The translations under genes were made by a program, and so were the position numbers. The notes under the pieces are model-generated. The model saw only the letters and a program-made list of their open reading frames with translations. It was not told the origin of the DNA and made no database searches. A stretch of 64,000 nt of DNA from Amylostereum areolatum (taxonomy: Eukaryota > Basidiomycota > Agaricomycetes > Russulales > Stereaceae), in assembly GCA_012932865.1 (NCBI GenBank), contig SAXG01000060.1, positions 124,001-188,000 on the forward strand, in the 5' to 3' direction. Position 1 is the stretch's first letter, and every line of letters starts with the position of its first letter. Of the stretch, positions 21,524 to 30,649 are shown piece after piece.

Positions 21524-23082
21524 AAACCCTCCTTCTTCTCCTCCACCTTCGGCTGAGCTTGAAGCGCGTCCATCACGCTTTTCCGATCTTCGGCCGACAG
21601 GCTCCTAGCCCAGGCGGTGGGCGTCTCGAACGTCTGTGCTCGAGCCTCCCGCTTTGGTGGTTCCGTGTACCGGTCCCTCCCCCACATGTCTCGGATGTTC
21701 TTCACGTCCACCCTGCAGTCCCGCACCTGGTAGCCATTCTGTCCGCAGCGGAAGCATCGCCCCTTGATGTCGACACGGTTGATGTCCATTGGCTGACCTT
21801 TGCCACCGTGCACCGTGCCGGTTCCATCGCGGCGCCATGGGACCTGCCCCCCTTGTTGCCCATTGGTCGATCCTTGTCCTTTGGATTTTTGGTTCTGCGC
21901 GGGTCCACTGCGCTGGGTCTTAAGGTCCTCCCGCTCCTGTCGTAGACCGTCGATCAGGATGATGCGCTCTTTGAGGTCCTCATATCTCTGAGGAACGTGA
22001 CCGCTGTCGTAGATGGAGTCGATGGTCCGATAGTAGACGTTGTGTTTGAGCAGCTGCATGAGGTGGATAGGGTCCTGTGCCGTGGAGTATCCTGCCTTCC
22101 TTGCGAGTTGCTCGAACTTGGCGAAGTATTCATGGGCAGTGGTACCCTTCGTCTGTTTGAACCCGTCCAGTTCGACTGCGGCACGGTGCTGCTCATTGAC
22201 GTCGGTGAAGGCCCCTTTGAGTGCTTTGTGGAAGTCCACCCAGGCGACCATGGCTCCATTGGCCAAGTGTGCATCCTCATACTCGGCCTTCCAGGTGCGT
22301 GCTGCCTCCCCCGTCATGTAGGTGAGAATGAAGAGGACTTTGTCCTTGTCCGTCACGAGGTCATCCTCAGTGGCTCGCATGTATTCCTCGCACGACCGCA
22401 TCCAGTCATTGAAGTCCTCTCGTTTCCCAGAGAAGCCTTCAGGAGTTTTCGCATGGACTTTCTTTCGGGGGGGTCTGGCGGCGGCGGCAGCTGGGGCACT
22501 AACAGTGACCGCAGGGGGGTTGACGGTGATGGGGGGGGCCGTGACGTTGACGGTGGGGGGTGGCAGGTTGAGGGCAGCAACAAGCACGGCAGGGATGGCG
22601 ACCCATTGGCCATTTACTTCCATGAGCCAGGCATCGTCGGTGCCGTTATTCATGTGTTGGATGGGAGAGCCAGTTTGGCCGATGACGATGTTCCATGTTC
22701 CACCGATTTCGGTGCAGTTGGCAAGTTCGGCGGGGAGAGGGGGTTGGGGGTCGGTGCGGATCCACTGGGCAGCCATGATTGGTTCATCGAGGTCGGAGAA
22801 GTCTTCGTCGGTGACAGGCGGTAGGGCGGAGGCGGCAATGAGGTTGAAGTCGGCTTCAGTGAGGTCGTCTTGGCTTTCGTTGGCGAAGTACCAACTGATG
22901 CCACTTGTTTGGGTTGCTACGAAGGCGACTTCGACAGTGGTGTCTCCGAGTTGGACAAAGAAGTCGTTTCCTCGTTCAGTGAAGCCTAGAGGGAGGGGAT
23001 ATATGTAGCAGTTTTCGTCCTCAACGTCGGTGTCGGAGTCAGAACTGGAGTCGGAGCCGTTGAGTCCGAACGAGGGAATTGT
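21520..23082 (-). CDS. gag: Element A gag
   Basis: Frame open from just after the ORF1 TAA to the TGA at 21520-21522. The first ATG is at 22776, about 100 codons in. It contains a capsid-like region (YMTGEAARTWKAEYED, FAKFEQLARKAGYS) and a C-terminal knuckle CFRCGQNGYQVRDC, in which Tyr (TAC) stands where the CCHC box normally has His. An 8-C run near 22535 keeps the frame open; the second copy A' has 9 C and is shifted. It packages RNA and forms the particle. The upstream 100 codons look coding (acidic, then LPLGFTERGNDFFVQL), so translation probably begins before 22776. Confidence 0.85.
   Translation of the reverse strand, partial: TIPSFGLNGSDSSSDSDTDVEDENCYIYPLPLGFTERGNDFFVQLGDTTVEVAFVATQTSGISWYFANESQDDLTEADFNLIAASALPPVTDEDFSDLDEPIMAAQWIRTDPQPPLPAELANCTEIGGTWNIVIGQTGSPIQHMNNGTDDAWLMEVNGQWVAIPAVLVAALNLPPPTVNVTAPPITVNPPAVTVSAPAAAAARPPRKKVHAKTPEGFSGKREDFNDWMRSCEEYMRATEDDLVTDKDKVLFILTYMTGEAARTWKAEYEDAHLANGAMVAWVDFHKALKGAFTDVNEQHRAAVELDGFKQTKGTTAHEYFAKFEQLARKAGYSTAQDPIHLMQLLKHNVYYRTIDSIYDSGHVPQRYEDLKERIILIDGLRQEREDLKTQRSGPAQNQKSKGQGSTNGQQGGQVPWRRDGTGTVHGGKGQPMDINRVDIKGRCFRCGQNGYQVRDCRVDVKNIRDMWGRDRYTEPPKREARAQTFETPTAWARSLSAEDRKSVMDALQAQPKVEEKKEGF
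21523..21529 (-). promoter_or_regulatory. Predicted -1 frameshift site, element A gag-pol
   Basis: Coding-strand heptamer GGGTTTT in the phase G-GGT-TTT, directly before the gag stop TGA, with pol open in -1. After a 5-nt spacer comes an outer stem GGGCT/AGCCC, an internal loop, an inner stem GATG/CATC and a loop TACACGG. The same layout occurs in element B. Confidence 0.65.
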
Positions 23083-23484
23083 TTATAAGTGGGTGAGGTC
23101 GATGACCTCTGGCTGGGTGAGGTCGATGACCTCTGGCTCTGGTGTGGGGCTGGGGGTGTTGCCTGGTGTAAGGAGGCGGTGGGTGTGTCGAGTGTCTACT
23201 GGTATTTTCTCGTTGGGCGCGTAGAAGGATTTTGGGGGTTGCTCGAGTTTGTAGCGGTAGGTGACGTATGGGCAGGAGTAGACGTAGAGGTTTCCGTTTC
23301 CTTGTTCGCTTATTTTGAGGCGATAGAAGTGGATGTCTATGATGGAGTCTTCAAGTTCTTCTACACCGAGGGCGACCTTCCAATTGTGCCAGGCCCAAGG
23401 GTCTTTAGATTCGTTGATGAGGGAGATGATAGCGTCGTGGCTGATGGGGATGAATTCTTGTACTTGCGAGCGCCAATCTTCCAT
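23083..23484 (-). CDS. Element A ORF1, tandem SUMO-interaction-like motifs
   Basis: 133-codon ORF from ATG 23484 (MEDWRSQVQEF) to TAA 23083-23085, upstream of gag and in the same frame. The N-terminal hundred residues look folded (DPWAWHNWKVALGVEEL, YVYSCPYVTYRYKLEQ). The tail has PTPEPEVIDLTQPEVIDLTHL-type sequence with two copies of EVIDLT, which matches the core of SUMO-interacting motifs. The copy in A' (59397-59798) appears identical at protein level. Function unknown; binding to SUMO-marked host proteins is an inference from the motif alone. Confidence 0.7.
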   Translation of the reverse strand: MEDWRSQVQEFIPISHDAIISLINESKDPWAWHNWKVALGVEELEDSIIDIHFYRLKISEQGNGNLYVYSCPYVTYRYKLEQPPKSFYAPNEKIPVDTRHTHRLLTPGNTPSPTPEPEVIDLTQPEVIDLTHL

Positions 23485-23943
23485 GCACGAGCCCCCAGTC
23501 GAAATGGTTACTCTGTGCGGCAAGGGAAGATTTTGTCGAGGGAGGGTGGTTCTGTTATGAGATCGCAAGACGGTCTGCCTCAGTCTTCTCGACCTGTTGG
23601 CTGTCTCTTCGTCTAGGGGACACGAGCCCAAAGACTTCCTAAACCGCTTTCCTTTCGCCGCTTTTACTCGTTTCCTACACCAAAGGTGCACCTTCTACTG
23701 TCACCTCTGAGCTTTCAACTCCTGGTATTGGAGAGTCTCGAGTAGGTGTAACGTTTCGAGGAAACGTCAAGCCGGCACCGGTATACGTGCGCACGACCAC
23801 AATGTCAGGGTAACGAGTCGCGTACTCTGGGGGCAACGGTCTAGGGCGGCACGGGGGAAGAACAAGGTCAGTACCAGACGGGTACTACTACTACTACGCT
23901 ACAGTACGTAGGGACGGTCGTAGGGTGGTGCAAGAGTAAACAG

Positions 23944-23953
23944 ATCTCGAGCT
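23944..23953 (-). promoter_or_regulatory. Primer-binding site of A, self-priming type
   Basis: The coding strand reads AGCTCGAGAT 2-3 nt after the 5' LTR. Its complement ATCTCGAGCT lies in the LTR at 24084-24093 (plus coordinates), about 34 nt from the TATA box at 24120-24127. Relative to element B one base pair is swapped on both sides, so pairing is kept. Confidence 0.65.
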
Positions 23954-23955
23954 TA

Positions 23956-24414
23956 TGTCAGCAACGACTAGTGCGACAGCACCAAGTTACGACACAGCTG
24001 ACTAGAAGATGAGGACGACAGAGGGGAGCCGATCAGACACGGCGACAGACGAGGGAAAGCAAGCAAAGTCGGTAGAATTGACTAGCTCGAGATAAGGGAT
24101 ATGTACAGCGAGAGCGAGCCTTATATACACAAGAGGAGAGAGACTTAGGTAAGTAACCGATACACGGCGATCAGTAAGCAGACCTAGTATAAGTAAGCAG
24201 TCGTATGTAAAAGAGCACAGCATGAGTCAGTATTGTACAGCATGAGTCAAGGGAAAGGAGTCAGACCCGGGCCGAGATGAGTCACGTGGGCCCGGGTGGG
24301 ATATAGATGAACCGGGTCCGGGCCAAAGTGGAGCCGGACCGGTGATAAGCCAATAAGTCCTAAAGCGTGTAACCGATGTAAAGTAAAAAAGAAAATTATA
24401 GACCGTTCATGACA
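23956..24414 (-). repeat. LTR of element A (5' LTR in coding sense)
   Basis: 459 bp, same as 8354-8812 except G at 24391 in place of T. A coding-strand TATATAAG box lies at 24120-24127. Confidence 0.95.
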
Positions 24415-24419
24415 TATGA

Positions 24420-24563
24420 CTCCAAGGTCTAGATCATGACCGAGGAAGCCGAGAAGTCCGGTATGCCCGAAGGGCCGGACGCGAGGCGAAGCCGATGCGA
24501 AGTCCGATGGTAAACTATAGTAAAGTAAGGTCCGATGTATATATTTAGGAGGTGTTCATGACA
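24420..24563 (-). repeat. Solo LTR X, right part
   Basis: Right-hand 144 bp of the LTR that starts at 8028. It ends TTCATGACA and is followed by the target duplicate CCAAG (24564-24568). Confidence 0.85.
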
Positions 24564-24568
24564 CCAAG

Positions 24569-26224
24569 GTACCGCAGGGCGAGGGCAACACATCGGTAAG
24601 AAAGCGGGAAGAGATTGAGCTCTGTGAATAGCGGTGCTATCATGGACCTCTCGTTGAGCCGTAGGAGGCATCGCAGGAAGTATTTCTGCACATCAAAGAG
24701 CTGCTTTGCGCGCGCATCGATGTCCAGTGCAACTTCGCACCCACCCGTCAGATGAGGATCGACCATCGCTGTGTACAGCCTGCATCCAACAGCGGGGGGC
24801 AGAGTCTTTGTTATTCTCTCGACGCCGATGATCGAGTGCGCCGCCTGCCTCGCTTTGGATGCTTTCTCCTTGTAGTGATTTGCAAAAATGTTGTACTCAT
24901 TTGTGCAGAAGGTGATTCCAACGTAAGTATGCGATGCTCTGTAGTGGACGGGGGTGGATCCCAGAGAGAAGTGTGGGGGGTAGGTGGGGATGGGCCCAAA
25001 GAGCATGATCCATGTTTTGAGTGCATTGACAACCAGGAAGTTGTCTCCACACCAGGCATGCAGCGAGTTTAGGTGTGCCTGTAGGCCAGCCGCCGTTCTG
25101 GAGATGATTACCATGTCATCTGCATGTTCCAGATGTGCAACTGCCATCCCGCCCAGGAGCGCGTCACCATCCGACACCTGTAGGTGGAAGTCGGCGAGGT
25201 ACAGGTTCCATAGTGTGGGTGAGGCGGGGTCTCCTATGAGGACGCCTACGAGAGAACGGAAGGATTCTGACATATTTCCTTCCAGCCTAACGGCATATTC
25301 CATTCGTCCGTACAATGTTCGGAGCCATGTAATGATGCTCCCGGTCATTCCATGTTCATATAGCCGAACCCATAGCGCGTCATGGTCCGTGGAGGGGAAC
25401 GCGTTGCTGATGTCGACAAAGGCTGTGTAGAGCACTTCCCCGTTCGCTCGAGCACGGTTGATTAGGCAGCGTAAGATGAAGGCATTGTTGTTCGTCCGAT
25501 AGTGCGCTTGAAACCCATTCTGCGATGGAGGGAAGATTTTGTGATCCTCGGCCCAGTCATACATGCGTTGCAAGGTGAGCATCTTCAGCGCGCAGCTCTC
25601 GAGTCCGATTGTGCGATAACTCGCCGGGTCATTGAGTGGTAGGCCTTTCTTTGGGATAGCAGCGATGACTGTGGAGAGCCACGCGGAGGGGGCATCGTCC
25701 AATGACATGCACATGTTGAACAGCTCTACCAGGTGTTCATTCTCGATCTCCAGGAGCCCGTCATATTTGACGCGATCGAGACCCGAGCTGCTTTTCCCTG
25801 GATGTGAGTCAATGTGGCTCTTGGCCCATTCAATGTCTTTGACGGACCACGGTCGCGAGAAGCCGTCTTCAGGGGGAACCATGGGCATGATGAGCCTTGG
25901 TTGGGCAGCTTTTATCTTCATGGTCTCCCGGCGAGTGAGGTTGAAGTCGGCTGGAGCAATTGGCGGAGGATTCATGCGCATCTTGAAGACGGATGCGAGC
26001 CCTTCCAGTGACACCACGACTGGCTTTGGCTTGGGACTGGAAAGCTTCCGATAAGCCTCCCAGAAGGCGTGCGGGCTGTGGATGGCATCCAGCAGGGACT
26101 TTACGTCAGTTTCGGTGGTGTGACGCTCCAGCGCACGGCCTCGATGTGCTTCACTTGCAGGAGAGAAGGGGGGCACAGGACGGGTTTTAGACCGCGGGGT
26201 CGGTGGTATATCAACGGCTGCCAA
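24569..26224 (-). pseudogene. Non-LTR retrotransposon reverse transcriptase, N-terminal part
   Basis: Minus-strand frame bounded upstream by a stop. It carries the RT domain of a LINE-type element: a fingers region with GLDRVKYDGLLEI, TVIAAIPKKG, the first catalytic block YTAFVDISNAFPSTDH (Asp), GVLIGDPASPTLWNLYLADF, and an HADD box in HLEHADDMVII. No endonuclease domain is visible upstream, so the copy is 5' truncated or decayed near 26.2-26.3 kb. The frame is cut by solo LTR X at the codon after RYL and resumes at 8027-7281. It once copied its RNA at nicked target DNA; it is now inactive. Confidence 0.85.
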
Positions 26225-29109
26225 CTACGAGGAATTGTTGAACAATTTCTGCTCGTCTCGTCAGTGTCTGTCAAAGCCTGAGGCTCGACCGGCTCGACCA
26301 GCAATCCAGCAGCCATCGAACTTCATGTATCATGCATCAGGTTTTAGGCTTTACCCTATAGCCCGTCATTGTCTTGACCCTTGTCGACATTCCGGTATCG
26401 ACAGTGTTTGTAAGTAGGCGTCACTCGATGTATGTACGCGACGCCGCATATGTTTCTGATGGTTCTAAGCAGTCCTGATGTTTGCTTGAGGCATCTCATA
26501 ATCTTCAGGCCTTCGCGTGACCGGTTTCTACAGGCTGGTGAAGGCGCGCTATCTCCTTGGATGCAATGGGGAACGGAGTTGGACTCGAGCTGAAAAGCGG
26601 TCGGCTTTGGGGTGCGATAAAGTCCACCAATGTGAGTCGTCATTCTACCGTAGTCTCATCCAGTATCCTGACTTGCACATGATAGCCAGTTCTCGGATAG
26701 GCGCGTGCGAGATAGCGTGTGGAGAATTACAGTCAGATATATAACTGTCAGTAAGTTGTCGCATGAGTTTTCTGTTTGTTTGTATGCACACCGGTGCCGC
26801 AATCGTTCCCCACACGTTTCATTATTTATCGAGTGCTCATCTCCTGATAACAATCATAGTGCATCTCAGGAGACTTTGTCTACACGTCTAACCCTCTGAA
26901 CGTTCCCAAGCCGATGACTCAATCGCACCGTCAAGCCCTCGACAGGATCACGACTCCGTCCACTGTCGAGGTTCTCAAGGTGACATAGCCTACCTGCTAC
27001 AAAGCTGGCTACTGGCTGGCTGACCGGAGGCCTGAAAGGAGCGAATGCTACATAATATCATTGTGGTCGACTGATCTAGGACAAGTACCTTTTACCTTAC
27101 GTGCAGTTGTTCGAGATGGACTACAAGTGCAAGCTATGCGACTCAACAACCGAAATACACCTCAATCCTACGCGCTGAGAACTACTGCATCACAGTCTGG
27201 CCAAAGGCAGACATCTTCGACAAGGCGGACATTTTCCTGGTCGGATTCTAAGTAGCTCGTCGTGGAGAAAAGTGATGTCGTTTGCACCCCATATATGGAC
27301 CATTATTTTATCTGCTAGTCGTAAATGTACGTCTGCGCTCTATACTCCCCGTTTATCCCCCATGGTATTGATGGCAATGGACGATAGCTCACCAGGGCGT
27401 CGCCGCCTATAGCGATAGCTTTGTGCGCAGAGGCAGTCGAGGATGCTCAACCCGTCACCGGCGAGGTGACCTTCCCATCCCATTGGCCCTCAAAACGAAT
27501 TGCACCAGACTATGTGTCTAATCAGCGCAAAATCGGTTCATGGTAAACTCAAAACCAAAAACCGCCATCTCTAAGGTCCTCCGCATCAAGCACAGGGCGT
27601 ACTACAAGACACGACTGTCTTGGTCTTGGACGTCTTTTCAACAAGTTTATCGACCTCCGTGAATGGTAGGCGACACGACATCCGCTAAGGCTCTCGAGGC
27701 AGCTCCAACTCACAGTGGTTTCCTCGGCGCCGTCTCGATGTCAAAATATGTCTTCAATGACGGGCGTGCAGGGTGAGCCTATATCTATTATCTCACACAG
27801 ACCATAGGGCTGGTACTTTTCGGCAGAAGTAGAACGTGACTGATCTTCTGACTGACAACAGCTTCGAGTCAAGGCCCTCCTCGACGACCTCTCCCAATTC
27901 GCACTGTAGCCAAAGGGCAGGGCCCCTGGCGGTCATGAACAAGCCAAACGCACATCCAGGACAGCATATGGTGGCAGATATGATTCTTCGACTTACCGCG
28001 GGGTGAAGCATGGTGCTGTCACGAGGGGAAGCGGAATCGTAGACACGGGAGGCAGTTGGAGTGGGGTGAGCACGATGGACCAGAATGTGGCGCAATCGTG
28101 CTATGCAGTGTGTGTATGGATTACGCGGCGTGGGGAAGAAATCGAGTTGAGCAACTAACGTCTAATAGTTTATCTACGAAGCGGTGAAATTTCATGCATC
28201 ATGGTCTGTAACCGTCAGAGGACAGAGGTGTACTAGTATTAGTACGAGCAAACGATTACCGGGACTCGGGAGGCCGGATCCGGTCGTGGGGATTAGTCAG
28301 CAGTCAGTATTTCGAGCCTTGCGCCGTCCTTACTTACAGTTGTACTTTTTCCATCACCAATCGCCGGTATCCTCGTCACACATCCAGATCGAGTAGGTTG
28401 TACTTAATGGGCATCGACACGGTGTACCACCCACGTTTTGCATCTGCTGCTGCGTTTGGCTCGGGTTAGTTTGGACAGCGTGCTTCTTCAATGGGGATCC
28501 GTCGTAGGCCGGCCGGTTTGCCTTTGGCTCGTCGATGAAACATATACTTGTGACCGTGAAATATAGGGGAATTCGTGCGTCGTGCTGTGGGTGCGTTTCT
28601 TATACCCTACGTCTATCTTCCTCGTGCTAACGTTGCGCTAGGTATGTTACAGGCAAACACCCCACCACGTCGGAACCCCCCGCGTCCGTATGTGATTCCA
28701 GGACTTTTCCACCAGTGGCATCGAAATCCGCGGAGCAAGATATCAAGTATACCCGGGATACCGGGGGTGGAGCCCTTTCTCTTGACACGACTCGCGACGT
28801 TGTCATATCGCGGGGCATTACAGCTGGAAGCACAAGACGAGGGGGCGGCAACACTGCTAGTAAGTTTATTTACTGGCCATTATGGACATTGACTTACTTA
28901 CCATCAATAGGACGATGTGCTACCAAACCGCCCTCAGGACGAACATGGCATTTGAAGGCAGCATGACTGTCGTCGACAGATCTTCTCGGGCGACATCATC
29001 CTTGGACTCGATGCAACGCGATACAAGGATTCAGGTGGAAGATGTCTAGGAATTCAAGCAAGCACGGTGATTAGAGGGAAACACCATGATCAGTATCTCA
29101 CACATCCTC

Positions 29110-29290
29110 GTACGATCCCTAGGTTCGTTATTTCGGGCTCCGGGGAGCATCTGCGAAGGGCTTACTCATCCCTGTCACATTCATAGGACATGTTGAGAGT
29201 AGGACTTGGTGAGGATGAAAATGGTGCCTTTTATTGCATCGCTCTCTCGAGAGCACGAATTCCTACTGGAGAATCCCTCGAAAGTATAGT
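29110..29290 (+). repeat. Diverged direct repeat, copy 1
   Basis: Similar in order and wording to 29630-29770: shared words include gttcgtt, ggggagcat, agag, gtgaggatga and the end tctcg-gag. Copy 1 contains a 56-codon ORF beginning MLRVGLGEDENGAFYC, and copy 2 a degraded counterpart. Function unknown. Confidence 0.45.
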
Positions 29291-29629
29291 CCATCCTCGA
29301 CTTTTTACTCCTCAAAGCTCTGATGCGGGTCGTGCTATAGCGCAAGACTGTTGAGAGCTTCACATGCTCGACGTCGGAGTGTCGGAATGCCTCGCCGGCT
29401 ACGCCGTCATCATGAACTTGGCCTCGCTCCTCGAAATCTTCCCGAGGAGTCTATGAACAGCTCGCGCAACCTTGTCGTCGCCAGCAAGAGTCTCCATCTC
29501 GTACGTCTTCACCTTCGTCGTGCAGCATTAGTTTCTGACATACATCTTGCGTCCGCCCACGGCTCGGCGAGGTCGAAGGCACGTGACAAGGCAGCAAACT
29601 GATTTAGGCTGTCAGCAAGGGGCTAATTC

Positions 29630-29770
29630 TCGTTCGTAGGTTCGTTTTTTTTGAGCTCTGGGGAGCATTTTCTCAAGGCTGACCTCTTCATTTTTTGTTT
29701 ATAGGGTGTGTAGAGAGCGGAACTTCGTGAGGATGAAGATACCTTTTGGTTACGCCACTTTCTCGGGAGT
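29630..29770 (+). repeat. Diverged direct repeat, copy 2
   Basis: Partner of 29110-29290, shorter and with the reading frame disturbed. Spacing between copies is about 520 bp. Confidence 0.45.
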
Positions 29771-30083
29771 ATGGTCCGCGCCGATCGATCCAGGGCTCGG
29801 ATTTCGAGTCTGTCAAGAAGGAGAGGTCAGAACGACGAACTTAACCCGGGATTTCCTGTGCTATGTAAGGGGTCGGTACTGGACGTCGACATCGAGAAAT
29901 ATATTGTATTCTTCCCATACTGTTGCTACCCACAGCATTGTTTACCGTTATCCATCCTCGATCGGCTGTCGCGAGCTAATTTTCACCTAGGAGCACTCAA
30001 ACAGATCAATCCAGCCAGCTCGCAAACTACACACAAAGAGCATGATCAACAAACACCCCCCTCGACTATTTCCGGCGCCCCGA

Positions 30084-30439
30084 TTACTCCTTGAATTCAC
30101 CAATGAAGACGTCGGGGGTCATGTTCGCCACCGGGAGTTCAACGATGCCTTTTTTCTCGTCGTCCTCGTCGCGAAGGACGACGTTCCTCAATTGGGACGT
30201 CCCCCTGACGAAGATCTCGCCGTGGATGAGTCGGAAGGGGACCCCGCTGTTGCGCGGTGGACGCCAGGCGAGCGAGCCAGGCTTTGCCGTCGCAATGCTA
30301 GAGGCGACCTTCTTGTAGGCGCCACGTTTGAAAGAAAGTCAGTGAAGTGTAGCAAAGTGTTCGCGATTATACTCACCTCTTGCATGCAGGCCACCAGCTT
30401 CCCTAGAGCCCTTCTTGAGATGGTGAATTTCGGAGGCAT
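30084..30439 (-). CDS. Small two-exon hypothetical protein (about 96 aa)
   Basis: Exon 1, 30377-30439, reads MPPKFTISRRALGKLVACMQE, followed by a GTGAGT donor and an intron of about 65 nt. Exon 2, 30084-30311, reads KVASSIATAKPGSLAWRP, later FVRGTSQLRNVVLRDEDDEK, and ends DVFIGEFKE. The protein is basic at the start and acidic near its end. The join keeps frame and both exons look coding. A further intron may lie in the 5' leader, since a GTGAGA...ACAG unit ends right at the ATG. No domain recognised; a small conserved fungal protein is likely. Confidence 0.5.
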
Positions 30440-30649
30440 CTGTATAGCAAGGTAAGCTCGATAATCATAAGGTGTGAATACGGAATCTCACCAGAAAACA
30501 GGAGATGATGTTTGGAGGGGGCGTGGAACCCGATGAAGCGGGAGAGTAAGAGGAAGGGCAGGAGGGAGGGCAAGAGTAAGAGGACGGAGAAGAGTGTGTG
30601 TTAAGTGGTTGTCGAGAGCAAGCGGGAAGTCTCTCGCGCCGCGTCCCCG

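Larger units (their letters stand above)
8354..24414 (-). mobile_element. Ty3/gypsy chromovirus A, split by B
   Basis: Minus-strand LTR retrotransposon with two 459-bp LTRs (8354-8812 and 23956-24414) and a 5-bp target duplication TATGA (8349-8353 and 24415-24419). Without the nested element B and its duplicated target it is about 7.5 kb. Order in coding direction: LTR, self-primer site, ORF1, gag, pol with protease, RT, RNase H, integrase and chromodomain, purine tract, LTR. Its pol frame was open when B inserted in the RNase H region. The LTRs differ at one site by eye (T at 8789, G at 24391), so insertion was recent. Confidence 0.95.
26225..30083. other. Gene-poor stretch, no confident gene
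   Basis: Nearly 4 kb with only short ORFs on both strands. A few exon-like pieces have GT/AG borders (for example around 27110-27255, reading FEMDYKCKLCDS then WPKADIFDKADIFLVGF, and around 28700-28860), but I cannot join them into a gene or assign a family. It looks like decayed gene or transposon sequence next to the dead LINE. Two related segments lie at 29110-29290 and 29630-29770. Confidence 0.4.
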
